The notes: generated from the sequence alone by a model not told the origin. A stretch of DNA of 64,000 nucleotides from Corynebacterium minutissimum (GCF_000805675.1 NZ_JSEF01000006.1:248001-312000); one strand, 5' to 3'. Counted from the stretch's first letter, positions 54,100 through 63,000 are shown. Made by a program: numbers and translations.

Positions 54100-55746
54100 C
54101 TAGTCGATGGGCAGGGAGTGGTCTTGGTCTGTGATGACGTTGATTAGTGCAGGGATACCTTCTTCTTTGATGGCGGCTAGGGCACGGGTGACGGCACCCG
54201 AAGCTTGGGAATCATTAGTCACGAGCTCGCCGTGGGCGCCGAAGCCGCGGGCGACCGCCGCGAAATCCGGGTTCACCAGCTGCGTGCCGGAGACGCGATC
54301 GGGGAAGTGTTTTTTCTGGTGGTCGCGGATGGTTCCGAACTCGCCATTGGACATGACGATGATGAGGAAGGGCGCGCCGTATTGCAGTGCGGTGGCCAGT
54401 TCTTGGCCGTTCATGAGGTATTCGCCATCGCCAGCGATGGTGACCACGGTACGCTCGGGGAACTGCAGCTTGGTGGCCACCGCGGCCGGGATGGAATATC
54501 CCATCGAGCCGTTGCGCACGCTGAACTGGGAGGGGTAGACAGAGGAGCGCAGGAACTGCTGGGCCCAGATGCAATGGTTGCCGGCGCCAAAGGTGTAGAT
54601 GGAATCCTTAGGCAGTTGCTCGTGGAGTGCTGCGAGGATGGCCTCCATGTGCGCGGTGCCCTCGTTGCCCGGGCGGTAGTCCGCGGGCTCGGGAAGGGTG
54701 GCGAAGTCCAGATGGTTGGAGTGGGCGGTGTCGAACCACTCGCCGCGCTTATCCTTGCCCTCGACGCTGAGGCGGCCCAGGGCTTTAGCGAAGGCCACGG
54801 GGCTTGCCACGATGTGTTCTAGCAGCGCCACCGAGTGCCCGCGCAGGCTGGTATCGGGGTTGATGGCGATATTGCGTGCCTTCGGTGACTGCCGCAAGGT
54901 ATAGCCGTCGGTAGGAACATCACCGAGAACGGCACCGACTTCGATGACGAGCGAGGCGGCTTCCAAAAATTGCGCCGCGCGTGGGTCGCGGCCATAGCCT
55001 AACCAGCCAGCATTGGCGGGGGAGTCGAAAGGCACGCGGTCAGCGGCGCGGAAGTCCTGGATGATGGGTATGTGGTGTTCTTCGGCGAAGCGAGTAATTT
55101 TCTCCGCGGCCTCTGGGGTCCAGCGCGGGCCGCCGGCAAAAATGAGTGGACGCTCTGCGCGGCTTAGCTCGCGGGAGAGGAGGTCCAGGTGCTCGTCGGA
55201 AAGCGCGCCCTCCGACACCGGGATGGGTGGGTGGATGCTGCCGGTGAACTCCTGGTGGAGAACATCCTCCGGCAAGCCCACGATGACGGGGCCGGGGCGG
55301 CCCTGCTGGGCCTGGAAAAAGGCCTCGGCCACAACCCGGGAGGCGCGCGACGGGTCATCGAGGACGAAGACCTGCTTGGCCTGGGTGCCGAACCAGGCCT
55401 TGGGATCAAATTCCTGGAAGGACTCGCGGTCGCGGTCGGCATGGGGGATAAGGCCCACGAAAAGGACGAGCGGGGTGGCATCCTGCCAGGCGGTGTGGAT
55501 GCCCACGAAGGCGTTGGCCGCGCCGGGGCCGCGGGTCACCATGGCAACGCCAGGCTGGCCCGTAGCCTTGCCGTGTGCCTCCGCCATGTAGGAGGCGCCG
55601 CCTTCCTGGCGGGTAACGATGGCCTCAACGGGGCTGTCATAAAGCCCATCGAGGACGGGCAAGAAGCTTTCGCCGGGAACGAGGAATGCGCGGCTCACGC
55701 CGTGCGCGGCGAGGGATTCGGCAATGGCGGCGCCGACGTGTGACAT
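54100..55746 (-). CDS. Thiamine pyrophosphate-dependent decarboxylase/acetolactate synthase-like enzyme
   Basis: The 548-residue protein has all three domains of the POX/ALS family: PYR domain with the catalytic Glu E48 (TRQEGGASYMAEA), a central domain, and the PP domain with the Mg-TPP motif GDGEYLMNGQELATALQYGA ending in MSNGEFGTIRDH (about 435-465). ATG 55746 is 6 nt after AAGGAGG; longer frames run into the divergent LysR gene. Gene order with a transporter, an aminotransferase and an SSADH-type dehydrogenase suggests a 2-keto-acid decarboxylase. ALS-like proteins of similar length serve as 2-oxoglutarate decarboxylase in cyanobacteria. The substrate is not settled. Confidence 0.83.
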   Translation of the reverse strand: MSHVGAAIAESLAAHGVSRAFLVPGESFLPVLDGLYDSPVEAIVTRQEGGASYMAEAHGKATGQPGVAMVTRGPGAANAFVGIHTAWQDATPLVLFVGLIPHADRDRESFQEFDPKAWFGTQAKQVFVLDDPSRASRVVAEAFFQAQQGRPGPVIVGLPEDVLHQEFTGSIHPPIPVSEGALSDEHLDLLSRELSRAERPLIFAGGPRWTPEAAEKITRFAEEHHIPIIQDFRAADRVPFDSPANAGWLGYGRDPRAAQFLEAASLVIEVGAVLGDVPTDGYTLRQSPKARNIAINPDTSLRGHSVALLEHIVASPVAFAKALGRLSVEGKDKRGEWFDTAHSNHLDFATLPEPADYRPGNEGTAHMEAILAALHEQLPKDSIYTFGAGNHCIWAQQFLRSSVYPSQFSVRNGSMGYSIPAAVATKLQFPERTVVTIAGDGEYLMNGQELATALQYGAPFLIIVMSNGEFGTIRDHQKKHFPDRVSGTQLVNPDFAAVARGFGAHGELVTNDSQASGAVTRALAAIKEEGIPALINVITDQDHSLPID

Positions 55747-55833
55747 GGAGGACCTCCTTGAAGTTGTTGTGGTGGCGGTCTCATTATTCTTTGGTGATGT
55801 CATGTTGTCTAATGCCTGGAAAGTTGGAAACCT

Positions 55834-55848
55834 ATGCCTTGAAGGCAT
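55834..55848. promoter_or_regulatory. LysR-type operator palindrome
   Basis: ATGCCTTGAAGGCAT is a perfect 7+1+7 palindrome containing T-N11-A, the LysR recognition pattern. It lies 28 nt before the LysR start, in the divergent gap; a half-site AATGCC occurs at 55811. Confidence 0.65.
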
Positions 55849-55876
55849 GAAGCGTGCTAAAAGTAGGGGAATGGAC

Positions 55877-56758
55877 ATGGTGAAAGCCACATACTTTCTC
55901 GCGCTCGCGGACGCCGGCACGGTGACCGCAGCCGCGGAACGCCTTGGAATAACCCAGCCGGCGCTGAGTCGGCAACTGCGGCGCTTTGAAAAGGAACTGG
56001 ACTTGGAGCTGTTCGTGCGGGCTGGGTCCTCACTAGCGCTGAGCGATGCAGCACACGCCCTCATCCCGACCTGCCGCCGTCTCCTCGCCGAATCCGCGCG
56101 TGCTGGGCGGTCGGTGGAGGCCCTGCGATCTGGGCATGTCGCCGCACTGCGGGTAGCGGCGACGCCGACAACAATCTCCACCCTGCTCGCACCGTTCATT
56201 GAGGCAGCCGGTTCCTCTATTCCCTTGCTCACCACGTTTCCGGTGTCGCATTATGATGTGTTCGCCGCATTGGAGGGCACCGCCGACCTTGTCATTGCTC
56301 CCATTCCGCCGGGGCCTGATGTGACCTCACTGCCACTGGGGTCTGTTCCCGTTCGGGCTTGGGTCCCGCCAAGCCATCCTCTGGCATTGGAGTGCGCGGG
56401 TTCGATCGGCGTGGAGGTGGCCCGCTTGCTGCACGAGCGCCTCGCTTTGCCGTCGCGCAGCAGTGTTTCTCGTGGAGTGCTTGATTCCTTTATTGGAAGG
56501 GCAGGCTTGAGCCTCGGCTTTCACGTCGAGTGCGATGACACCGCAACCTTGAGTGCCTTAGCCCGCTCAGGCCAGGCCGTGGCCCTGATGACAGAGCTGC
56601 AGCCGGCGCGGCTGGTGGGCTTCGACGTGATCGATGGTGGAAAGACTCTGGGCGGTGTGCCGCTGGTGGCGGCCTGGTCCCCGGGGCACTATGCGGGGGA
56701 GGAGATTGCGCAGATTGCCCGGCGGTTTCGCAGTTTTATTGAGGGCTCTCTTCGCTAG
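55877..56758 (+). CDS. LysR-family transcriptional regulator
   Basis: The 293-residue protein has the LysR helix-turn-helix at residues 3-60 (YFLALADAGTVTAAAERLGI, then TQPALSRQLRRFEKELDLEL) and a periplasmic-binding-protein-like effector domain. I chose ATG 55877, 6 nt after AGGGGA, as the family N-terminus starts about there; ATG 55871 is too close to that site. It is divergent from the TPP enzyme operon with the operator at 55834 between them, so it most likely controls that operon and itself. Confidence 0.86.
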   Translation: MVKATYFLALADAGTVTAAAERLGITQPALSRQLRRFEKELDLELFVRAGSSLALSDAAHALIPTCRRLLAESARAGRSVEALRSGHVAALRVAATPTTISTLLAPFIEAAGSSIPLLTTFPVSHYDVFAALEGTADLVIAPIPPGPDVTSLPLGSVPVRAWVPPSHPLALECAGSIGVEVARLLHERLALPSRSSVSRGVLDSFIGRAGLSLGFHVECDDTATLSALARSGQAVALMTELQPARLVGFDVIDGGKTLGGVPLVAAWSPGHYAGEEIAQIARRFRSFIEGSLR

Positions 56759-56808
56759 AGCTGTTTTCTTGGTGCTGGGCGGTGCACTCCTAGTGTGCGG
56801 TGGATATA

Positions 56809-56871
56809 ACTGCCCGTGTTGCCAAAGATCTGGCTGGATCTTGAGGCGGTAACTTTGGCAGATCGGGCAGT
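56809..56871. repeat. Imperfect inverted repeat related to the end of the IS3 fragment
   Basis: ACTGCCCG-N3-TGCCAAAG (56809-56827) is mirrored by CTTTGGCA-N3-CGGGCAGT (56853-56871). The right arm, with its preceding AA, matches 49252-49272 at 20 of 21 positions, directly downstream of the truncated IS3 gene. It may be a small non-autonomous element or terminator hairpin for lysR. Confidence 0.55.
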
Positions 56872-56917
56872 GTGGAGCGTGATCCTGGCAGTTGAGCCCG
56901 ACAGCAGGTCGCGGACG

Positions 56918-57640
56918 CTAGGCTGCAACCAGCCCCTCAACAATGAGCGCCAAGGCTGCACTAATGGCTACCACCACCACGATGCGGTTGAGCACCTTGG
57001 CGTTGATGAAGCGGTTGAGGTAGCCGGCGGCGATGAGGCCCACGATGGCTACCGGCAGGTAGGCCGCGGCGGCAGTGAGCTGCAGGCCGGTAATTTGCCC
57101 GCTTAAGCCCAAGATTGCCAGCGAGATGGTGCAGCCGATGATGAAGGTGCCCGACAGGGTGCCGCGCACGCGGGCGGGGTCATAGCCTTTAAGCACTAGT
57201 GCCATGGGCGGGCCACCGATGGAAGTGGAAGTTCCTAAGAAGCCCGAGGCCACACCTGCTACCGCGATGTTGGTAGTGGTGCGCTTGGGGGACCAGCCGA
57301 GGCTGGACAACGTCATGGCGAAGATGACGGCACAGCCAATAAAGAGGGAGAGCCCGCGGTGCGAAAGCGAGGCAATGGCCCACGCGCCGAGCAGGGAGCC
57401 GGGGATGCGCGCGATGGAGGAAATGGCCACGATGTCCCAGGACACCGCGGCGCGGGCTTTGAGCATGGTCGTCGTGGAGATGACGAAGGCTAGCAGAAGA
57501 ATGAGCGTGGGGACTAGCTCTGGTTTAATGAGCGCCAAGATAGGGGTGGCGATGGTGCCCAGCCCGAATCCGATAGTGCCCTGGCAGATTGTGCCCACGA
57601 GGATGAGCACGCCGATAAATACATAGAGCCAGCTGAACAT
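56918..57640 (-). CDS. TauE/SafE-family sulfite exporter-like protein
   Basis: The 240-residue protein has about eight hydrophobic segments and two TauE/SafE repeats: GTICQGTIGFGLGTIATPIL at the N-terminus and GVASGFLGTSTSIGGPPMAL in the middle. These proteins move sulfite or small organosulfonates or organic acids across the membrane. No sulfur-metabolism gene is adjacent, so the substrate is open. It is on the minus strand, 24 nt downstream of the TIGR03089 gene. Confidence 0.85.
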   Translation of the reverse strand: MFSWLYVFIGVLILVGTICQGTIGFGLGTIATPILALIKPELVPTLILLLAFVISTTTMLKARAAVSWDIVAISSIARIPGSLLGAWAIASLSHRGLSLFIGCAVIFAMTLSSLGWSPKRTTTNIAVAGVASGFLGTSTSIGGPPMALVLKGYDPARVRGTLSGTFIIGCTISLAILGLSGQITGLQLTAAAAYLPVAIVGLIAAGYLNRFINAKVLNRIVVVVAISAALALIVEGLVAA

Positions 57641-57664
57641 TGCTCCACTATCTCACGGCGCCGC

Positions 57665-58351
57665 CTAGGCGCGGACGGTGACCTTCTCGTTGTCCGCGAT
57701 CTCCTCCAAACGGTCCGCCGAGCACAGGCCCGCCACAATGACGGCGGAGCCGCCCGCAGCCAGTGGCTCTAACACAGCGCGTTGGAAGGAGGCGGTGTCG
57801 CTCCACCCTGGAGACAACATGCGATCAGCACCTAAGTCAGTAGGGAATAGCTCCGGAAGCGGAGTGGTGGAACCATAGAAGTGATCGCCATAGAAGCGGA
57901 CCGTGGGGCCGAAGTCAATGGTGCCGACTGGCAGCTCACCACCGCTTTCCACCACGCCGCGCCCGAAGGGATCCTGGGTTACGAGTACGGTATCGGCGCC
58001 GGAGACTCCGGAACCTTTGGTAAAGGCCTCGGGGGAGGTGAACACCACGGCAACATCGTCGGCGGGCGGCTGCATGGCAGTCGCCCCATCGGTGACGTCG
58101 AAGGAGACTCCGGCAGCGAGTGCGCCAAGCGCAATGACCGCAGCTTGCCACGACACCGGAAGGTCGATGAGGATGCGGGAATCGGTGCCGGGCTCGAGGT
58201 CGAGCTCCTCCAACAACATGTTGGCGATCTTGGAGGTCCAGTTCTCCAGCGTTTGCGCCGAGAAGTCCATGCGCGTGCCGTCGGCCTCGTTGTAGACGCT
58301 CAGGCGCGGTGCGGAGGCATCGGCGGACAGGAGATGCTGAAGGAGTTCCAT
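57665..58351 (-). CDS. TIGR03089 family protein
   Basis: The 228-residue protein resembles the N-terminal half of AMP-binding enzymes (MDFSAQTLENWTSKIANMLL, ILIDLPVSWQAAVIALGALA) but lacks the adenylate-forming catalytic motif, as in the conserved actinobacterial TIGR03089 family encoded beside the LCP gene (Rv3268 in M. tuberculosis). Function is unknown. ATG 58351 lies 8 nt after TACGAT (58360-58365), so the mRNA is probably leaderless. Confidence 0.86.
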   Translation of the reverse strand: MELLQHLLSADASAPRLSVYNEADGTRMDFSAQTLENWTSKIANMLLEELDLEPGTDSRILIDLPVSWQAAVIALGALAAGVSFDVTDGATAMQPPADDVAVVFTSPEAFTKGSGVSGADTVLVTQDPFGRGVVESGGELPVGTIDFGPTVRFYGDHFYGSTTPLPELFPTDLGADRMLSPGWSDTASFQRAVLEPLAAGGSAVIVAGLCSADRLEEIADNEKVTVRA

Positions 58352-58395
58352 GTCCGCCCATCGTAGGTGGCGGGCACGAAGCCCGCCACGGGGTT

Positions 58396-60045
58396 TTAAT
58401 TCACGCAGCGCGGGCCGTCGCCGCCGGCATCAATTTCCGGCGCCACCTCAGCCGTACCGAAGTCATCGCCTGGGGTACCTACCTGCTGGTCCTCGGCCAC
58501 CTGGTTCGATTCCGCTTCAGCTTCTTGCTCCATGGCGGAGTCATCCTTTGGTCCGGCGTAATCATCGGTAGCCACGACGATGAAGGTATCCGGCTCGAGC
58601 TCCTCGTTCGCGGTGACTGGCAATCCACCGAGCTGCTCAGCTAGGGCGAGTGCGCGCTCGTCATTGGCATCCGCAGCCACGATTTGGGATTCGGCGTAGA
58701 TACCGGACTGCGCATTGGCCGTGCGTTCGACGGTATAGCCCACGTTCTTGAGCCACGTGCCAATACCTCCGGCCATGCCATCGACCGTGCCAGCGTTGAG
58801 TACATGGAGGTTGAGGCCCTCAGCCACGGGTTTCTCACCGTCGTTGGCGGCCTCGTCCGCGGCGCCCTCCTCAGATTGTTCTGCCTCGGCCTTCTCCTGG
58901 GACTTAGCCAGGTCATCCATAAAGCGATGCACCTCAGCCGCGTCGATGGTAACGACAGACTCGCCGTAATCGCCGGTGCCGGAAATGGAGGTCACCGGGA
59001 TAGTCGTAAAGGTCACGTTGCCACCGGCCAGACCCGCGAGCTGGGTTACGAAGCCCATGATGTCCCAGTCATCATCAATGACCACGGAGCGCTCCACCGC
59101 ATCCGCAATCTTGTTGAGCTTGCCCGGAGAGGTGAGCGTGTCGGAATCCAGGACCTTCGATGTCAAGGAGGCCATGTAGGCCTGCTGGCGCACGATACGG
59201 TCGAGGTCGCCGCGCGGGAGCTCGTAGCGCTGGCGCACGAAGGACAGGCCCTCAGCTCCCTGCAGGGTTTGGCGGCCCTTCGGGAATTTCGCACCGGACA
59301 TCGGGTCGTCCACATCGTTGTTGAGGCAGACGTCGACGCCCCCGACGGCGTCGGTAAGCAGCACGAAGCCCAACAGACCCACCTCGGCGTAGTGATCAAC
59401 GCTGACGTCAGTGAGGGTACGCACCATGGAAATCAGCCCGGTGCGGCCAGCCTCAGTGCTGGCCTGCTCCATCTCCTTTTCCGTATGCGGTGGCTTCTTG
59501 CCCAGGGCTTCTGCCTCGGCATTCTCCTGCTGCAACTCCTCCATCTTGGCGGACTTGTGCAGCGCAAAGACGGCGTTGATTTTGGTGTTGCCAAATTCGC
59601 TGTCGTGCACATACGTATCACGCGGGATGGACACAGCCGTGGCACGGGATCCGTCGTTCGGAATGCGGATGACCATGATGGTGTCCGTATTCTCCTCGCC
59701 CTCATCTACGCCGGCATGCAGGTCCGCCAGTTCCTGCTCAGATAGGGGATTACCCTTGGCGTCGGTGCGGGAATCCTTGCCTACGAGCAGGATATCCACG
59801 GCACCGTCGATGCCCTTGTCCTTGAATCCACCATCGTTGCCCAGCGCCAGGTTAGACGCGGAGGAAATGTCATTGCCCAACTTGCCCACGGTGAAGTAGC
59901 CCACGCCGGAGAGCACGAGGACCACGGCGGAAAGGAAAGCTACGAGGGCCTTCACCGGTGTGGAGCCGTGCTGGGTGGCGGGCGCGGACTGCGACGGCGC
60001 GGCCTGGATATGGCGGGCGGCGCGCGGGGAGTTCGGGGAAGTCAC
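58396..60045 (-). CDS. lcpA: LytR-CpsA-Psr (LCP) family ligase
   Basis: The 549-residue protein has a cytoplasmic N-terminus, one membrane helix at about 32-52, an LCP catalytic domain (DILLVGKDSR, NTDTIMVIRIPNDGSRATAVSIPRDTYV, TKINAVFA, GGVDVCLN, RQTLQGAEGLSFVRQR, DLDRIVRQQ) and a C-terminal LytR_C domain (LNLHVLNAGTVDGMAGGIGT). The Asp and Arg residues that bind pyrophosphate-lipid substrates are present. In C. glutamicum the equivalent LcpA attaches arabinogalactan to peptidoglycan. The start GTG 60045 lies 6 nt after TAAACT (60052-60057), suggesting a leaderless mRNA. A His/Glu/Lys-rich insert (KMEELQQENAEAEALGKK) lies at about 165-195. Confidence 0.9.
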   Translation of the reverse strand: MTSPNSPRAARHIQAAPSQSAPATQHGSTPVKALVAFLSAVVLVLSGVGYFTVGKLGNDISSASNLALGNDGGFKDKGIDGAVDILLVGKDSRTDAKGNPLSEQELADLHAGVDEGEENTDTIMVIRIPNDGSRATAVSIPRDTYVHDSEFGNTKINAVFALHKSAKMEELQQENAEAEALGKKPPHTEKEMEQASTEAGRTGLISMVRTLTDVSVDHYAEVGLLGFVLLTDAVGGVDVCLNNDVDDPMSGAKFPKGRQTLQGAEGLSFVRQRYELPRGDLDRIVRQQAYMASLTSKVLDSDTLTSPGKLNKIADAVERSVVIDDDWDIMGFVTQLAGLAGGNVTFTTIPVTSISGTGDYGESVVTIDAAEVHRFMDDLAKSQEKAEAEQSEEGAADEAANDGEKPVAEGLNLHVLNAGTVDGMAGGIGTWLKNVGYTVERTANAQSGIYAESQIVAADANDERALALAEQLGGLPVTANEELEPDTFIVVATDDYAGPKDDSAMEQEAEAESNQVAEDQQVGTPGDDFGTAEVAPEIDAGGDGPRCVN

Positions 60046-60134
60046 GGCAATAGTTTAAGGGAGTAGGCGCCGAAAACGTGAAGCAGTGTCGCGTGCGCGT
60101 GCGCGCGTCGCCGTTGGGTACGCTCGATGCCATC

Positions 60135-61010
60135 GTGAAAGAATTACGCAAACCCCTGGCAGTGGTCACGGTGACGTTCTCCCCGGGCCGCTACCTTAGT
60201 GACTTTTTATCCTCGCTGTGCTTGGCGACGTCCCACCCAACCCTCACCATCCTCGCCGACAATGGCTCCACGGATGGCGTGCCCGAAGCCGCCGCGCGGG
60301 ATCATGAGGACGTGGAATTCCTCGACACTGGAGGAAACAGTGGCTATGGCGCAGGTATGAACGCGGGTGCCCGTTTCGCGCGGGCAAGGGGAGTGGATGA
60401 AGAATTCTTCCTCATTGCTAACCCGGATGTGACCTTTAGTGAAGGTTCCTTGGACGAGCTCATCGCCTGTGCACGCCGTCATCCTCAGGCTGCGGCGGTG
60501 GGCCCGCGCATCGTGGAGCCGGATGGCACGAACTATCCCTCGGCGCGCGCGGTGCCGACGCTGAGCACTGGAATTGGCCACGCGCTTTTCGGAACGGTGT
60601 GGCCCTCCAACCCGTGGTCGAAGGCCTACCGCAATGATGCGGACATGAGTAGCGAGCATACTGCTGGGTGGCTCTCTGGCTCCTGTCTCTTGGTGCGCTG
60701 GGAAGCCTTTGACGCCATTGGCGGCTTTGATGAGCGTTACTTCATGTATATGGAAGACGTGGACTTGGGTGATCGCTTCACGCGGGCAGGCTGGAGCAAT
60801 ATCTTCTGCCCGTCGGCGGTAATTACGCACGCCAAAGGCCATTCGACGAAAGCACACCGCGGCGCGATGCTGCGAGCGCATCATGATTCCGCCTATCGCT
60901 TCCAGGCGGATCGGTACCCGCACTGGTTCGAGGCACCGCTGCGCGCGGCACTGTGGCTGGGACTTCGGGTACGTGGGCTGGCTTTGAGCGCGTGCCGCGA
61001 CGGGTCCTAG
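60135..61010 (+). CDS. wbbL: Rhamnosyltransferase WbbL (GT2)
   Basis: The 291-residue GT2 family enzyme has AVVTVTFSPGRYLSDFLSSL, LADNGSTDG, GGNSGYGAGMNAGAR, the metal-binding NPDVTF, and GWLSGSCLLVRWEAFDAIGG, then DERYFMYMEDVDLGDRFTRAGW with the acceptor-site Asp/Glu. It transfers rhamnose to the GlcNAc-PP-decaprenyl linker that joins arabinogalactan to peptidoglycan. GTG 60135 gives the family-typical N-terminus; an upstream in-frame start at 60078 would add 19 unusual residues. It is divergent from lcpA, which acts on its product, and 54 nt before the nucleotidylyltransferase gene. Confidence 0.9.
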   Translation: MKELRKPLAVVTVTFSPGRYLSDFLSSLCLATSHPTLTILADNGSTDGVPEAAARDHEDVEFLDTGGNSGYGAGMNAGARFARARGVDEEFFLIANPDVTFSEGSLDELIACARRHPQAAAVGPRIVEPDGTNYPSARAVPTLSTGIGHALFGTVWPSNPWSKAYRNDADMSSEHTAGWLSGSCLLVRWEAFDAIGGFDERYFMYMEDVDLGDRFTRAGWSNIFCPSAVITHAKGHSTKAHRGAMLRAHHDSAYRFQADRYPHWFEAPLRAALWLGLRVRGLALSACRDGS

Positions 61011-61064
61011 GGCTCGTGGCCTATACACTAACGGTGACTTATCTGTGAGAGTTTAAGGATCGAT

Positions 61065-62159
61065 ATGACTGAATCAGCACCCCAGTGGGGATCGACGGCC
61101 GATGCCGTCATTCTGGTGGGAGGCCGCGGCACCCGCCTGCGCCCGCTGACGATTGGTACGCCGAAGCCCATGCTGCCGACGGCCAACTACCCCTTCCTTC
61201 AGCACCTTCTGGCCCGTATCAAGGAGGCCGGAATTGAGCACGTTGTGCTCTCCACCTCCTTCAAGGCTGAGGTCTTTGAAGAGTACTTCGGTGATGGCTC
61301 GGATTTGGGCCTAGAGATTGAGTACGTGGTGGAGGAGACCGCGCTGGGCACCGGTGGTGGTATCCGCAACGTCTACGACAAGCTGCGCCAGGACACCGTC
61401 ATGGTGTTCAACGGTGACGTGCTCTCCGGCATGGACCTCAACGGCATCCTTGATACGCACCACTCGAAGCAGGCAGACGTCACGATGCACCTGCTGAATG
61501 TGGCGGACCCGCGTGCATTTGGTTGCGTTCCGACGGACTCCAATGGCCGAGTCACCGCCTTCCTGGAGAAGACTGAGGATCCGCCGACGAACCAGATTAA
61601 TGCTGGCTGCTACGTGTTCAAGCGTGAGGTTATTGAGACCATCCCGGCTGACCGTGTGGTCTCCGTTGAGCGTGAGACCTTCCCGCAGCTTCTGGAGTCT
61701 GGTCACCTCGTTGTGGGCCACGTGGATAATTCCTACTGGCGCGATATGGGCCGCCCGGATGATTTCGTGCGTGGTTCTTCTGACCTGGTGCGCGGCATTG
61801 CGCACTCGCCGCTGCTGACTGGCCGCACTGGCGAGTCGGTGGTGGACGAGTCTGCTGGCATTGCTGGTGGCGTGCTGTTGCTCTCGGGCACGGCTGTGGG
61901 GCGTGGCTCGGTCATCGGCGCGGGCTCGCGCCTTGATGGCACCGTGGTCTTCGACGGCGTGACCATTGAACCGGGCGCCATCATTAGCAATTCCATCATC
62001 GCGTCTGGCGCGCACATCGGTGCCAATGCGCACATTGATAACTGCGTCATCGGTGAAGGCGCGACGATTGGTGCTCGCTGCGAGCTGCAGGGCGGCATGC
62101 GCGTCTTCCCAGGTGTGACCCTTCCGGATGCGGGAGTGCGTTTCAGCTCGGACGCCTAA
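61065..62159 (+). CDS. manC: Mannose-1-phosphate guanylyltransferase / NDP-sugar pyrophosphorylase
   Basis: The 364-residue protein has the nucleotidyltransferase signature AVILVGGRGTRLRPLTIGTP near residue 16, the metal-binding FNGDVLSGMD, and a C-terminal left-handed beta-helix of hexapeptide repeats (SVIGAGSRLDGTVVFDGVTI, IIASGAHIGANAHIDNCVIG). It corresponds to the gene formerly called rmlA2 next to wbbL (Rv3264c in M. tuberculosis), which makes GDP-mannose for arabinomannan, glycolipids and mannosylation. TACACT at 61024-61029 is a probable -10 element; the ATG follows TTTAAGGATCG. Confidence 0.87.
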   Translation: MTESAPQWGSTADAVILVGGRGTRLRPLTIGTPKPMLPTANYPFLQHLLARIKEAGIEHVVLSTSFKAEVFEEYFGDGSDLGLEIEYVVEETALGTGGGIRNVYDKLRQDTVMVFNGDVLSGMDLNGILDTHHSKQADVTMHLLNVADPRAFGCVPTDSNGRVTAFLEKTEDPPTNQINAGCYVFKREVIETIPADRVVSVERETFPQLLESGHLVVGHVDNSYWRDMGRPDDFVRGSSDLVRGIAHSPLLTGRTGESVVDESAGIAGGVLLLSGTAVGRGSVIGAGSRLDGTVVFDGVTIEPGAIISNSIIASGAHIGANAHIDNCVIGEGATIGARCELQGGMRVFPGVTLPDAGVRFSSDA

Positions 62160-62613
62160 ACACAAAGCTGTGGCTAGCACTTAGGCGCAACTACGAAGCG
62201 ATCGTAAAGCTCGGCGCTGGGGAAATACCTTCCCGGCGCCACTTTTATGCCGTGACGGATGGTTTTAGTGGTGCGATTGAGATCCACGAGATCTGCGCGG
62301 TTGGGTGGCGACACGCCGAAGAAACCTTGGAATTGTTCACAGGGTAGGGGGTGGCCACTACATGTAGTACCCCCGATGTTCACCCCCAAGGCTGGCACGT
62401 TGTGACTGGTGTGAAAGTTGAGGATCGTGTGCAGCGTTTTTGCTGGGATCGCGGAAAAATGACTCCCGACAGGTTGACGATATTTAGTGATCCGGTGTGA
62501 AATGACATCAGTGTAATCAACGGCACGGCGGGCAGGGCACCGAGAACAACTTTCGGTGTACGGTCGGTGCCACCGACTAAAAGAGAGAAACGACCTCGGA
62601 GAAAGGAAGCGGC
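62160..62613. other. Long upstream region of whiB2
   Basis: About 450 nt with no gene. It contains ACTACATGTAGT (62357-62368), a perfect 12-bp palindrome, and TGTGAAATGACATCA at about 62495, a weak match to a CRP/GlxR-type site. The length suggests a long regulated leader for whiB2. Confidence 0.45.
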
Positions 62614-62916
62614 GTGGACAATACAACGAATAACAGCGCTATTCTCCGTGGCGGTGCTGCTGCAGAGATGTCGCTCGATGAACTCTTTGGTGCCGTCGAG
62701 CAGGAGTGGCAAGACCAGGCGCTGTGCGCCCAGACGGACCCGGAGGCCTTCTTCCCGGAAAAGGGAGGCTCAACGCGTGAGGCCAAGCGCATCTGCCAGG
62801 CCTGCGCCGTGCGTGATGAATGCCTTGAGTATGCGCTTGAGCACGATGAGCGCTTTGGAATCTGGGGTGGATTGTCAGACCGTGAGCGCCGCCGATTAAA
62901 ACGTGAAATCGGCTAG
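62614..62916 (+). CDS. whiB2: WhiB2-type iron-sulfur regulator
   Basis: The 100-residue protein has the four Fe-S cysteines C38, C61, C64 and C70, the GIWGG turn (FGIWGGLSDRE) and a basic C-terminus (RERRRLKRE). It is the cell-division/septation-linked WhiB2 (WhmD; WhcD in C. glutamicum) by position beside wbbL and manC. GTG 62614 follows GAAAGGA at 6 nt. It acts as a transcription factor partnering sigma factors, with its [4Fe-4S] cluster sensitive to O2 or NO. Confidence 0.92.
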   Translation: MDNTTNNSAILRGGAAAEMSLDELFGAVEQEWQDQALCAQTDPEAFFPEKGGSTREAKRICQACAVRDECLEYALEHDERFGIWGGLSDRERRRLKREIG

Positions 62917-63000
62917 CGCAGCGGATCTGGTAGTGCAGCATCTTCCTCTCCCTCGTCATTCCTTTGCTTCCCGCAGGGCATGGCGGGGGAGAGTGGCGTT

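Noticed and set aside
55747..56235. N-terminal extension of the TPP enzyme frame
   Set aside because: It overlaps the LysR gene in antisense; ATG 55746 has an AAGGAGG site and gives the family-typical N-terminus.
62357..62368. ACTACATGTAGT palindrome as a regulator site upstream of whiB2
   Set aside because: Short palindromes of 12 bp are common in 64 kb and no known regulator consensus was matched; listed only as part of the intergenic description.
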